This document shows, in pieces, positions 1 to 12,500 of a stretch of 64,000 nt of DNA (its first letter is position 1; each line of letters begins with the position of its first letter). Source of the DNA: Cunninghamia lanceolata (taxonomy: Eukaryota; Streptophyta; Pinopsida; Cupressales; Cupressaceae); assembly GCA_027924645.1 (NCBI GenBank), contig BSBN01000297.1:434001-498000 (forward strand). Direction: 5' to 3'. The notes under the pieces are model-generated. The model saw only the letters and a list, made by a program, of their open reading frames with translations. It was not told where the DNA came from and did no database searches. The translations under genes were made by a program, and so were the position numbers.

Positions 1-360
1 GATGTGATTAGATGTCACTTGACAATAGCTAAGTTAGGGTCTCATATATTAATTTATGGATGACTGACTATATGTTGGGACCACAAAAGGGTGAGGCTAA
101 TAACTAGGGAAAATTCCTCTCGGTAAGAATCCATGAATTTATTTCATTATCATATAAAGGTTTTTATATGACACAACATGTAGTTGGGTTCTTTTTGGAT
201 GCAATACATTCTTAGGCAACAATTGAGGGAAAATTTAGTCTATGTGACACTTAGGATTCCAGTTGGCCATTTGTGTTTCAATGGAGGCATCTTAGTATTC
301 TATTGGTTGACACAACTTGGATGATCATGAAGTAGGGAAAAAGTGAAAGCACATGGTTGA

Positions 361-1515
361 GCCAACAACAACATCCAAGGAATAAGGTGAAGGCCTTGAT
401 AGTGAAGATGAGGAAGAAATAGAGAAGCATGTGGTCCATATTATTACTTCTTCTTCACTTGACACTCAATATATTGTAGAGAATCCTTTAGCTATAGAAG
501 ATGATGGGAAACACACTGAAGATTGGTTGACCCAACTCAGTGAACCAATTAATTTGGAATTGGAAGTACCTATTAGTCTAGAGCTAGCACTGACAATAAT
601 CAAGGAGCATTTGGTCATAGAGGAGGTTGCTATCAAGGTGGAACCACATATTGTACATCCTATAAGTTCACACATTAGAGATGGAGTCCATGAGTTTTCC
701 ATATCCTAATCAAAGTAATCCTTATGGGACTTTGAATCAATTTTTGAACATCATGGGACCCATGATCCAAGATTTACATGTCATTTTTGACGTTGTGATT
801 TCTTTAAATATAAATTATGGATGATATTTTATATTTTCTTCTTGGAGATTTTTCTACAAGAAGGTTGCCATACTAAATTTACCAAAACTTTTGTTACTTA
901 AGGATGGTTAGGACAAAACCTTTTAGAAATGTGTGAGCAATGGTTACCTCCTCTTGTTTATCTGGTCACTTCTCTAATTTTAGGTGTTATTTTTATTAGA
1001 AATTAGTGAACACACTTTCAAATACCTATTGTAGTCCTCTATGTCTAAGTATTGTGAGGCAGAGGAGGAAAAGTATAATGTCCTTTTGGATTTAGAGGCC
1101 TTGAAACATGAGCTCTATGATCAAAAGACTTATTTTCAAGAATAATTACACCAACAAACACAACTCACCCAAGCATGGGAAAAGAAAGCTACTGAGGCTG
1201 AAGATAAATTGATGATGGATGAGAAGGAGGTGGTGTAGGCAAAGGACAATATTCAAGAGGTAGCTAAAATGGTTAAGTGTTCTAGGGAGCATGAACTTGT
1301 AGTCTAGCCAAACACTTGCAAGAGCAAACAACTACAATGTAACCTTTTATGCAAAACTAAAGATGCTCAAAACTAACCATGTTGAATCATCTAGTTCGCC
1401 ACTTCTCATGGCTCTAGGGACATCTTCTATTCCCCCACCTACAACTTCTTCTTTTAAAGTTGATTTTGTTGTTATTAGTGTTGTCAGAAGGGACTCCAAC
1501 TTTTCTAAAAGGGGG
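361..1515 (+). pseudogene. Decayed 3' ORF of an LTR retrotransposon (acidic segment plus coiled coil)
   Basis: Open stretches at 431-709 and 1363-1551 flank a segment at about 1050-1330 that reads as a highly charged coiled coil rich in Glu, Lys and Gln, with several in-frame stops. The 3' end runs into a purine run (AAAAGGGGGGATAA, about 1508-1521) followed by TG, the usual layout of a polypurine tract before a 3' LTR. I see no reverse transcriptase, integrase or protease, so the family is not identifiable. The segment could be an extra ORF downstream of pol, as some plant Ty3/gypsy elements carry. The reading as retroelement debris is an inference from the purine tract and the decay. Confidence 0.35.
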
Positions 1516-1521
1516 GATAAT
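1508..1521 (+). promoter_or_regulatory. Candidate polypurine tract before an LTR
   Basis: A run of purines with six consecutive G precedes TGTAGATC. The following bases include the inverted repeat AATGTT/AACATT. The opposite LTR lies outside the window or is lost, so the LTR end was not found. Confidence 0.35.
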
Positions 1522-1559
1522 GTAGATCTAATAATGTTTTGTCAACATTAGACATTGAA

Positions 1560-3530
1560 GTAACTTCTTATGTTCATTTGTATAACCAATAACTATATGT
1601 ATTGACATTTAAAAATCAAGACTATATTAGAGAATATATGATGTTTTGAGCCTTCCATGTATGAAAAAATTGTAAAGAAACCACCTTTATGAAAACATTT
1701 GCTTATTTGGTATTTACTGTGTTCATTGAACTACTATTGTTATTATTTATACTGTTGCAATCTGGTAGTGTAGAATTAGTAGTGCAAACATGTGTGATTA
1801 AATGCATGCCTCCAAAGTCCCCATCACTACTCCCTTGCACATGGATGGGGACATGGTGATTGGGGCAAAAATGATGTTCTTGTAGTCATTTGGGGTTTTC
1901 TCCACAATCTAGATAACCTTCTTCCTAGCATGGTATTGGTGGTGAATAAGGGATTTATCTTAGTGGTTGGGTTGTTCTCCCATAAGACAAATTTCCTAGG
2001 CTAGCTCTAGCCATCTCAATAGCCCAATAGGTGAGAGAGGAGAAATAAGTAAAAATTCAAATTATTTAGGAACCATTACGTAGTATAGTTGATCCTACTA
2101 GGAGATTATCTAGATGATCCCCCACTACCTTTATCAACTTGTTGGCTTGTGGTCCCTTCAACTTGATATTTATTATTGCCTTTACCTGGTTGTTCTCACC
2201 CTCTAAGATTTAATACTTTAGTTATTATAATTATTAATTAAAATTTCAACTATACTTTAATTACCATCCCTTTATAATAATGGTTATTAAAGTTCCTTAT
2301 TATGCTATTTTTCATCTTGGTGATTTAAGTTGTCTTCAGTTATGAGTCTAATTTGACATTTGTTGGTGTGATTAAGTAGGTAGTGTTTTTTTGCAATGTG
2401 TCAAATTATGTGATGTTTTATTAGGATTCAATTGCATAGTTTTTGAATCAAATTCATTGACCCGACATTTGTGGTTGTGATTCCTTTCACCCACTTTTCT
2501 TGTATAATAAGTGTTGTTCTTTATTTGTATTAAAACATAAATATGTTCTTAAAAAAATTCTTTTCAAAGATATTGTAGCACACTCATGCTACTAGTTAGA
2601 CAATTGACAAAAACATATTTGCGTAGAATAACCCCTAAACTTTTCATATGCAATTGGTCATGAAACTCGATATAGCTAAAATCTAAGGGTAATTAAGAGG
2701 TACTTAAAGTTTATAGTTCTAACAAAGGAAAGCATGAACAAAAGACATTTTGACTTAGATAGAATTTTTGACATTCAAGATTGCAAAAGTGTGTGATGAA
2801 CATGAGGTCATGGGAGTCACTAGATTTGTGGCACCTCACAAATCTACAATATGAGCTTGGAAGTTGGATAGGGGCCTCTTCCTATTCAAGTGAAAGGTCT
2901 GGAAATAAGAAGTAATCAATCTAGTATGATCTCCTCTAGTAGACATGCCTCTAGAAAGTCATCAATGAAGGTCAAACATCTCTCACAAGAAGAGAGCAAG
3001 ACATCTCCGGTCCTCATGAGAGCCTAGAAAAAAACAAGTGAATCTCTAAAGAGATAAAAATTGCCCTTTAATCTTATAATAGGGAGGGGATTTGAAAATA
3101 TAATGTTTCTTGGTCTTTGGTTCCAAGGAGCATATCTGGCAAATATGATGCTTCTCAGGACTATGGTGGTATATCTTAATGCAAAGTTGGTGGGAGCATA
3201 CTGTGAGTTATTTACATTGCAAGGTAACTAGAGTCTAGTATACCTAGAAAGAAGATAAGTCTATCACTAAACTAAAAATATAAATATGAGTAACAATAAT
3301 ATTTTGAAGATAATAACTCTTTAAATACAATTATATAAAAATATACTTACAAATCTTAAATAAATACCCTTCTCTCAATTTTATTACAAAGTACTACAAA
3401 TATTAACTCTATCAATTTTGTTTCTACTAAAGTAAAAATTACACCCAAAGGACTTTTAACCTCTTCGTCATTACCATGAATAAAGTAAATGTCTATTGAA
3501 ATTTTAATATCTAAAGTATGCCCAAAGATA
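1560..3530. other. No recognisable gene
   Basis: AT-rich sequence with stops in all frames. The first few hundred bases may be the LTR that follows the purine tract at 1508-1521, but no second boundary was visible. No RNA gene, repeat array or coding segment was recognised. Confidence 0.5.
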
Positions 3531-3540
3531 TCCTTCTCGA

Positions 3541-3615
3541 GGAGCCTAAGGTTAGGATTAGTGATTAAAAAATAGGAAGGAGCCTAATGTTAGGATTAGT
3601 GATTAAAAAATGGGC
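3541..3615. repeat. Tandem duplication, about 38-bp unit, two copies
   Basis: Two adjacent copies begin at 3541 and 3579. Both read GGAGCCTAAxGTTAGGATTA followed by GTGATTAAAAAAT, differing at one or two bases. The unit contains TTAGG-like text, so it may be an outlier of the telomere-like tract that follows. Confidence 0.8.
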
Positions 3616-3839
3616 ACCACACTCTAGCATACTGGCATACTTTAGATATATTTTTTAAATATAGGTATGCTAGTAGCATCGGTAAGCCTAATTCTAACAA
3701 TATTATATATCTCAAGAATTATTAATATTATAATATAGGTTAGATATATTATCATAATATTTTATAAATATTTGCATCCCATTATAATCTTAATAATATA
3801 TATTATGGTTATGATGAGTTTATAATATAGGTTAGATAT

Positions 3840-4225
3840 ATTCTATCCCTAACTGCAATTGCATTGATAATCTTAATTTTTCCCTTAATCCTAACCCTAT
3901 TTTTATAGTTAATCATAACTGTAACCGTAATTCTAACCCTATCCCTAAATGTAACTATAACCCTAAGCCTAATTGTATCCCTAATACTAACCATAATTCT
4001 AAGTATAATTCTAACATTGATTCTAACCAAAAGGTAATTCTAACCCAACCCTAAACGTAACCCTAATATTTAGACCAATACTAACGCTAATTCTAGCCCC
4101 AACCCTAACCTTATTTATAACTTAATCCCTAACCCTAACCCTAACCCTAGCACTAACTATAATAGTAACCCTAACCCTAACCCTAATTCTAGCACTAATT
4201 CTAACCATAATTATAACCCTAATGA
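3840..4225. repeat. Degenerate interstitial telomere-like repeat tract (CCCTAA type)
   Basis: About 390 bases are built from variants of CCCTAA, CCTAAT and TCTAAC, with perfect runs such as four CCCTAA units near 4125-4150 and three near 4165-4182. The regular unit is the hexamer CCCTAA (TTAGGG on the other strand), not the heptamer CCCTAAA usual in plants, although a few heptamer-like units occur. The array is heavily mutated, so it is old and internal. ORFs across it on the minus strand are low-complexity artefacts. Confidence 0.75.
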
Positions 4226-4313
4226 TATAACTAATAGGTTAGAAGATGTTGTAATCAAGGGCATAAACTGTACATACATATGGTCAACTGTTAATAAGCC
4301 TATCATATACAAT

Positions 4314-4465
4314 TATTCTTAAATATCATCCACTTGGACAGTCAAAGGTCAATTTTAGCCAATAAAAATAGGACAAATATTTACCACTTTTTATTGTGAA
4401 TGAGGTGTAAAATTGTTATTGATTGTTTAACCATTGGAATGGATGATATTTAAGTAGAGTGATCA
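4314..4465. mobile_element. MITE-like element, copy 1
   Basis: The ends are inverted copies of TTAAATATCATCCA. The left arm is followed by GTCAAAGG, and its complement precedes TTTAAGTAGAG on the right. The core GGACAAATATTTACCACTTT matches the copy at 16421-16591. The left end is shortened relative to that copy. The small size, terminal inverted repeats, lack of coding capacity and two dispersed copies fit a MITE. No clear target-site duplication was seen. Confidence 0.6.
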
Positions 4466-4671
4466 TATATACAAGTTATCATGACATCAAATTGGAGACT
4501 TTCTCACAAATCACCACCCGATTAGTGGTGGGCTTTCTTACAAATCACCACTGACTTACTTGTCGGCCTGCTAGTGGTTCCAATTGACTTCAAATTCCTT
4601 TTCTATGTAGTTATATAAATCATTTAGTTAATAGGTTTAAGATAATCAAGTTTACTGTTACCATAATTTTC

Positions 4672-5830
4672 GTGATACAAGTTTTAACTTCAAACAATAT
4701 TTTGACAATATTTGGCTTTGAAACTAAATCTTCATTGAGAGCTGGACTCTCTACAGAGGAAAGACAGAATTATTACAGAGGAAAGACAGAAATTCTATCT
4801 AACATGAATGGGTTTAGATTAAGTAGAGTATTGTGCTGTGATTTTTGTGACGGAGAGATTTCTGCCTGCGGTTAATGCGGGTGTGAGGAGGCTGTCTCTG
4901 TGAGTCACATTGAAACACAAAAACATTTTTACAACCTGCAGCTTCAGAAAATAATCAAATATTGCATAAGAGCTGGGTTCCCAGCCCATCACAATTTCCA
5001 AGTGAGATAAGTTATGAAGTTCGCATAGTGGGCGAAGATAAAACAATTTACAGTGTGCATTCCATTGGCCCAAGGAATGTTGTTCAAATAATGCTAGACA
5101 ACAAATAGTTTTCAGATTATGAAAAAGAAAATGGACCGGGTGTTCTTCATAGTCATGATAAAGGTAAAGGCAATAACGTTAGTTATTCTGAATCACATAG
5201 TGATGGGCAACAGTGTCATACCAATCTGCTTGATGACAATCACATTATATTAAGTCAAGAGGGGAACCCACTTCAACATTCTGTTGAGAAGGCTAATGGG
5301 CAGCGGTATTCAAATGAAACTGAAAATGAATGCCAGGTAGAAGAAAATACTGTAAATTCTGAAATTTCTTATAGTCTTCCTCTCCCTGTAAAATTCCATA
5401 TTGCCAAGTACACCATCTTGCAAATCATTTTCCCCTGGTTGGATTGGTATTGTTTACTGCAAGATGTAGATTCCAGTACAGCAGATTTGGCATGGCATTT
5501 TTATTTAGAGAAAGCTCCCAGACTGGATATGCAAGTTGTCCAAAATGATAAAGACCAAGAGCTGATTACTAGCAATAATAAAGATGGAGAACCAAAAAAA
5601 TGTCTTGCTAATGATTCTGCCAATTTAGATCTTCCTCCTCAGCCAAATCTGAAGTCTTTAAGTGAGGAAGATGCATGGTGTTGTATCTGCCACAGTTCAT
5701 ACATACAGCTGGGTGAATCAAAGCAGCCGTTGCTTTTGCCTTGTGGGCATGCATACCAGTTACCTTGTTCATTACCCTTTTCAATTTTTCCAAAGGAATA
5801 AATTAGTTCTGTCGATTCTTACTTTGTAAT
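4672..5830 (+). pseudogene. RING-H2 finger protein gene relic
   Basis: One open frame runs from about 5107 to 5801. It ends in a RING-type zinc ligand series: Cys-x2-Cys (CCIC) about 40 residues from the end, then CGHAYQLPC. In RING-H2 fingers the pattern is C-x-H-x2-H-x2-C; here the fourth ligand His is Gln. The last Cys-x2-Cys pair is missing because the frame stops at 5799-5801. RING-H2 proteins are E3 ubiquitin ligases. An in-frame TAG at 5107 is followed directly by TTTTCAG, which could be a splice acceptor, so part of the upstream sequence (4672-5100) may be an intron or 5' exon. I found no downstream exon restoring the finger. It is probably a truncated pseudogene, but a gene with an unseen last exon is possible. 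Confidence 0.55.
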
Positions 5831-6705
5831 TTTTTAAAATCCTATACGAACACGGTACAGAGGATTTGGATACTGCCTAATACTGACCACACACTGCAGT
5901 GACATGACAGAAACCCATAAAGACAGGCTTAATAGTTTGACTGACAGGTTAATCAGGGGCATAAATAGAAGGTCTATGTTTGTCACAAGATAACTATGAT
6001 CTGGTTAAAGATAAAAATTATGGGATGAAAGACCAAGATTTTAGGCATTATTTTGCATTATTCATATTCCATAATCGAGTTTAGTGCTGGCATTGAGAAT
6101 CAAAAGAGTCAAAATTTAGAGTACTCCATTTTCCCAATGACTGTATTTAACGACTTTTTGTTTGGATAAAAAATAATTTATTTTGGGTTGTATATAGATA
6201 AATAGGTTAAAAGTGTAGAGAAAAAAATCTTGATAAACCTTTATAATAGAAGAAATGTATATACTAGTGCGCCTTTTTTTAATCAATTTACCGCACTCTC
6301 TTTCATCTCACCTCAAATCTTACAATTTGATATGTTGGTTCTATATGTGAAAACAAATTAAGGAGGTGATATAAATAGATTGAATGTGGTCTTTTCATAT
6401 GTCATTATGTAACGTTTCTTTCTTCCATCTTAGTGCACCTTTCCAACATGTTTTTTTTATTCTTTTCACCTTCTTTTTTTGGTTTTTTTAATTTGTGGAG
6501 TTGATTATTTGGTTTTTTAATAAAGATTCTAAATTGGAATCTTATAAGTTTACATAGAAATACCGGAATCTTCCAGCTCCCATCTATGCTGTGAATGTAG
6601 TAACTCTTGCGTAATAATCTGAAATAATAAATAGGATAATAAAAAGTAAAGGTAAGTCAGAGTATTTTCCCTGGGAAACCCTTTCAATCCAGATTGTTTT
6701 CACTA
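5830..6705. other. No recognisable gene
   Basis: AT-rich sequence with many homopolymer T runs and no coding segment or array. It could be 3' flank or intron of the RING relic upstream. Confidence 0.45.
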
Positions 6706-6709
6706 TTGT

Positions 6710-7100
6710 AAAATCTTAATTATTCTCCAATACAATAATAAATCTCTCTTACTTCACCTTTAAGTATGTGCATATATGAATAGACACATGGAATGTGGTT
6801 CTCCACATTATATGAAATCATAAAAAAAATAAACATGAGTGCTTTAAAACATTGACCAAAAAAAAAACCCAAAATAACATCCAAAAATAATTTTAAGAAA
6901 CAATTTTTTGATCAAGGAATATTGCAAAATCTCAATTATTCTCCAATATAATAATTAATCTCTCTTACTTTACCTTTAAGCATATGCAGATATGAATAGA
7001 CACATGGAATGCCGTTTTCTACATTACACATTGACAAAAAAAAAAATACCCAAAATATCATTTAAAAAATTCCAGAGAAACAATTTTGATCTGGGTTGAT
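6710..7100. repeat. Local duplication of about 214 bp, two diverged copies
   Basis: Copy 1 (about 6710-6923) and copy 2 (about 6925-7100) both contain AATTATTCTCCAATA, the segment CTCTTACTT.ACCTTTAAG, ATATGAATAGACACATGGAAT and an ending CAATTTT.TGATC. Copy 2 has a short internal deletion. No coding capacity was seen. It is a diverged tandem duplication. Confidence 0.75.
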
Positions 7101-8077
7101 TCCACGAGATGAAAAGTATATCACACTTATCCAACAAAAGGTCTTGTGTATTCTATTAAATAAAGAAAAACAAACTTTTGCTATAAATTAAAGAGTGCAA
7201 AATGCTGATATAGTTTACACAACGGATTTATTGTCAAACATGTGCAGAAGAAACACCGCACGTACATAAAAATATACTATAAGAAACTTACCAAAACAAT
7301 CTATTATTGAATTCCATTACATGGACGTTGGGGATTCATCACGAGGACGAAGACGTATGGACCAGGGCTACGACTTCTGAGAATTAGGATAGATGATGAA
7401 TTTATTACCAAGAAGATTGAAAAGAGTTTGGTGACACAGATTTATGAGATTTGATGGAACTGGGGACCATTATGTCCTAGCCGTGAACCTGCCATCCTAT
7501 GAAAAATAAAATAAAATAAAAATCGTAGGTATGAATTTCATGAATTGTTAGAATAATGGTGTTTAATACATTGCTAAGATATTTTTAAAATATATATGTA
7601 ACATTAAAAAAATTAAAATTTACTCAATATGTTATGATGCAACATTGAAAAAATAAAATAAAAAAAATTTAAAATTTACTTACAAATATGTAATAAGTAA
7701 TGAGTAAATAAGGTAAAAATAAATAAGAATAAAATAACTCTCAAAATTACATTAAGTAAATATACTAAAATAAAATAATTAAATATCTCTATGGGTAACT
7801 TACGGCTTGAAATGGCATGAGGAAAACAATTAAAATATATATAAACAACTAGCTCAAAATATTTATTATGTACATAAGCCTCAATAAAATATAATGTTAT
7901 AAAATATTATAGGATACCTAATTATAGCTGCTTGAGGACAAGCAATTATTTTGGATGATAGAAATAATTACATATTATTTAATAAATAATATTATTGTAT
8001 GAATATTTTATTATAATTAAAATATAATATCCATATTATAAATAACAATATATATAAATATAATATATTATCAATAT
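7100..8077. other. AT-rich intergenic sequence, no gene recognised
   Basis: Mostly A/T simple sequence, and the insertion site of LINE-A. A less biased stretch at about 7320-7500 has no convincing frame in either strand. Confidence 0.45.
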
Positions 8078-8164
8078 ATCTAATAATATGGGTTAATTAT
8101 AGAATTAGAGTTAGGCCTAGAAATAGGGTTAGGAATAAATAAGCGAATGGATGCGAAAAAGTAG

Positions 8165-9548
8165 GAAATCGCGCACAAGCAGGAAAACACACTTTTTACA
8201 GGAGCGACCGAAGGGAGTCTCAAAGGCGAGGAAGTGCTAGGGAATGGGCAAAGGAATGTACATCATGCAGCGACAGGAGTAAATGCTATTCCACTCAGTA
8301 AGGAAAGGAGAAGCTATGCGGCAATCATCAAAGAAGGATCGGCTTCGAAACAGGAAGGGGAATTGACAATCAATGTAAAGGAGAAAGTTGACAAGGACAT
8401 AGAAGCTCTGGAGCGAACAGCCTTAATAGGAAGGGTCATAGGGCGAAACAGAACCAAGCGGCAAATCAAAGAGTGGATAGGAGAACATTGGGAAAAGGCA
8501 GAGAGTACATTTTTTTCCTAAACAATTTTTTGTTGTGGACTTTCAAGGAGAGAAAGAAAGAAATGCGATTCTGGAAGGAGTGCCATGGAAGATAGGGGTA
8601 GATTTTGTGTATACGCAGAAATGGAGACCAAATTTCAACCCTAATGACTTTGATCCATACAAGGAGCCAATCTGGATAAGATTATACAATTTACCTTTCG
8701 AATTTTGGTCAGGAGGATGCTTATACCAAATTGGAGATGCCCTAGGGAACGCAGTGGATTTAGATATGGGAGATAGCGATTCGGTGTTCTTTGCACGAAT
8801 TCTGCTGATAGCAATTAAGAAATTACCAAAGAAAATAAATTTGATTACTTCGGCTAGAATATGGGAACAAAATATCAAATTAGAAGAAAAGAAATACTTT
8901 TGCTCTAGCTGCGGAAGCAGAAGGCACATGGGAAACAGATGCCCTAAAAAATCAGAAAAGGATGAAGGCAAGATACCTCGGGAAAATAAACAAAATGAGG
9001 AACCTCCAGTTGCAGAGATACAAAAAAAGAATGAGAAAGCAGAAACACAAGTCTCGGTAGAATCTTCAATCAAAGAGGCCGCTTCACCTCAAGGGGGGGC
9101 ACAAGCAGAATCTAAGTTAGGAATGGATTCAGAGGTCCCTGCCGCAAATTCACCAAAGGAACCAGGCGAAAGGAAGGAAGTCTAGGAGCAAATCACTTCT
9201 CTCAAAGAGACAGAAGAAGGGGCGAGTCAAGGCAGTCTGAATGCTAAGGAGGATTACACTCCGAAAGTGGTTTTGGAAACTTTGGAAGCAGTGAAAAGGA
9301 TAGGCGACGATTGGTCAGAAGATAAAGGATTAGCAGAGGAAAGAGAGGAGATTGGCATTATTGACCCTAGACACATCAGTCAAACAGGGGCGAGCGGAGC
9401 AAAAGGATAGACAGGAACAATAAGGAAGTTAGGAAGGAAATCCGATAAGGAAAAAAGAGAGGAGTATGCAGCAGACCAAGGACTTTTGAGCATCAAAAAA
9501 TATATGCTAAGATCCAAGGGAGGAAGAACCTCCCTTGAGAAGCCATGA
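8165..9548 (+). pseudogene. LINE-A ORF1: DUF4283-like RNA-binding protein with CCHC zinc knuckle
   Basis: The frame is open from 8165 but has no ATG; the first possible start is GTG at 8234. The frame is lost in a run of T at about 8509-8516 (one-base indel) and resumes to 9185. A DUF4283-like middle region (motif PIWIRLYNLPFEFW) precedes a knuckle, CSSCGSRRHMGNRC, which fits C-x2-C-x4-H-x4-C. The tail is acidic, rich in Glu and Lys. TAG codons interrupt it at 9183 and 9408, but the same frame stays open to a TGA at 9546-9548. That TGA overlaps the ORF2 start as ATGA, so the ancestral ORF1 probably ended there. The product would coat the element RNA. Confidence 0.85.
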
Positions 9549-12500
9549 GAATACTATCATGGAATGTTAGGGGCTTAAACACCCCTAACAAAAGGCGCAC
9601 AATCAAGCGCCATCTCGCTAAGATGAATGTAGATGTTATTTTAATTCAAGAGACCAGGCTGATTCAGGAAGAAGCCACAAACTTTATAAAACACTGCAGA
9701 CCATTAACAGGCGTTTTTAGTGATCCCAGAGGCACAGCAGGAGGGATCAGCTTAATGTGGAACCCTTCCAAAGTCGATATCAAGGAAATAGAGGTAAGTC
9801 AAAACTGGATTGTAGGGAAAGTCTTTGATTTTCAGTCAAATTTGTCCTTCTGGATTTTTAGTGTATATGGACCCATCAAGACAGAAGACAAAAGAGAAGT
9901 TTGGAATAACATAATAAGTATAATACGGCAAATCGGTGAAGAAAGAATAATTTTAGGGGGAGACTTTAATGCTATATTAAGCTTAGAGGAAAAATTAAGG
10001 GGATTAAGAACAGAAAACAGAGCTACCAAAGATTTTTAGGACTTTGTAATGGAAGGGAACCTTTTAGACATTCCTGCTAAAGAAGGACAATTTACTTGGA
10101 CTAACAGAAGGGAAGGATTCAATAATATAGCCGAAAGACTGGACAGATTTCTATGCAGCTCCAATTGGTTGGAATTAGACTTAGGGGTAGAGTCAAGCAT
10201 ACAACCTTGCACCTTATCAGATCACTTCCCCATCAAGCTAGAAATTAAACTATTAGTCAAACCTCGGAATTCATACTTCAAATTTGAAAAAATGTGGTGG
10301 CGGAGAGAAGACCTGGTAGATCAGATTGGGAAATGGTGCGCAGAGATACATGGAAAAGGAGGTTCGGCTAGCTTTGTGTTCTGCAAAAGATTGGCGCATG
10401 TCAAAAAAAGATTAAGGGAATGGAATAAGACAACTTTTAAAGACATTTTTGCAGAAAAGGAGAGAGTGGAGGGAGAACTAGAGGAACTTAATTAAAAGAT
10501 AATCTTGCATGGAATGTTTCAAAGCGATTTCCAGAAGGAGAAAGCATTAATGACATAATGGGATGAGTTACTAGCAAGAGAAGAGGAGTATTGGAGGAAT
10601 AAAGCCAAAGAAGTATGGTTGGCTTCTGGGGATAAAAACACAAAATTTTTTCACAACTCAGTCAAAGCTAGGAGAATGATGAATAAAATATCAGAGCTCA
10701 GGAATAATGATGGAGATGTTCTACAGAATACGGAGGATATAGAAAGGGAAGTAGTGAATTATTTCAAAAATTTCTTGGCGCCAGAAGAAGGTTTAGATTG
10801 GAAAGATGTTGGCCCAGCCATTAGCTGTCTTGATCAAATAATTACTAAGGAAGAGAAGGCTGATTTGGAGAAACCTTATATAGAGGAGGAAGTAAGAAAG
10901 GTAGCTTTTCAGCTCCACCCAGACAAAGCACCAGGCCCGGACGGATTCCCAGCCCTTTTCTTCCAAAAATGTTGGTCAATAGTGGGAAAAGAGGTTTGGA
11001 AAATAATAGAGGAGTTCAGGAAAAAGAATAAATTCGTAAAAGAGATTAATAATACAGTAATTGCTCTCATTCCCAAAAAATCAGAATGCAAATTGGTTAG
11101 TGACTTCAGACCGATCTCCTTATGCAACACAGTTTATAAAATATTGGCCAAATCAGTAGCTAACAGGCTAAAGCCAATACTGGGAAGAATAATATCCGAA
11201 AATCATAATGGTTTCACCCCAGGCAGAGAAATTGTGGACAGCATTATCCTGGTGAATGAAGTAATTCATTCGATAAATCAGAATCAGCAGAAAGGTATGT
11301 TAATTAAGCTCGATGTAAGTAAAGCTTACGATAGGGTAAAATGGAATTTCCTACTCAAAGTTTTGGAAAAAATGGGCTTCAACAAGACATGGTTAGAAGG
11401 CATATTCCAGTGTATATCAACTCCAAGAATGTCAGTCGTAGTCAACGGCTCGCTAAATGGCTTCTTCGAAATTTCACAAGGACTCAGGCAAGGAGACCCA
11501 TTGTCTCCTTGCCTGTTTGTGCTAATGGTCGAAGCACTGGGGAAAATGATTCAAAGTGTCAATCAACGGGAGGTTGGAGAGGAATTAGGGTGGCCCGCGG
11601 TATAGAGCCAGTCACACATGCTCAATTCGCAGATGATACTTTTCTTTTTGGGGAGGCAACGCTTGCAGAAGTAGAGGCCATCAAAAGGACCCTGGACACA
11701 TATACAAATCTATCGGGACAGCTAATAAACAAGGAGAAGTCTAGAATATATTTCTTCAATACTTCCAAAAGATGGCAGCGACAGTTAATTTCCATACTAG
11801 GGTGCTAGGTGGATTCACTACCAACAAAGTATTTAGGGGCTCCTTGTTTCAATGGACCAAACAAATCGGTGTTATGGGAAGAAGTAATAGCGCAATCCAA
11901 AAACAAAATGGAAGCATGGAAAGGAAGGTGGTTAACTTTGGCAGGAAGAATTACCATGCTCAAAGCAGTTCTAGGAGCGGTACCAATCCACTTAATGTCA
12001 TGTTTTCAGGTTCCAAATAAAGCCAGAAACAACTTGGAGAGCGGATGGAAAAGATTTCTGTGGGAAGGATCGAAGGATGTAAAAAGAATTCCTCTTGTCG
12101 GATGGAGCAAAGCAACTTGCACACTGGACAAAGGAGGAATGGGAATGAGAGAGCTGAAACTCCAAAATGAAGCACTGGGAGCCAAACTAGTATGGAAGAT
12201 GGTCAAGCAACCACAGAAGCTCTGGTGTAGAATAATGCAAAGTAAATATTTGGACGAGCAGGATCCCATTAGAATACTGACCATTGCTAATCCCGGCGGA
12301 GGTTCGGCAGTTTGGAATTTCATCAAGAAAAGCAGACCTTTAGTTATTAACCATCTCACGTGGAGCATCAACAATGGAAATAAAGCAAATTTCTGGACAG
12401 ACTCGTGGGAGGGGTGGCCAGCGTTAGATACTATGGAAGAGTTTCAAGAATTACAAACTCAAATGTCTCAAGACAAAGGGGAAAAGGTGATGAACTATTC

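Noticed and set aside
3809..4030. Minus-strand ORF rich in Arg, Ile and Val
   Set aside because: It is a translation of the degenerate telomere-like repeat, without any domain.
7320..7500. Less AT-biased stretch starting ATGGACGTTGGG
   Set aside because: It has stops within 20 codons in the ATG frame and no domain or splice pattern on either strand.
8543..9073. 176-codon minus-strand ORF
   Set aside because: It is the antisense shadow of LINE-A ORF1, whose plus-strand frame has the zinc knuckle.
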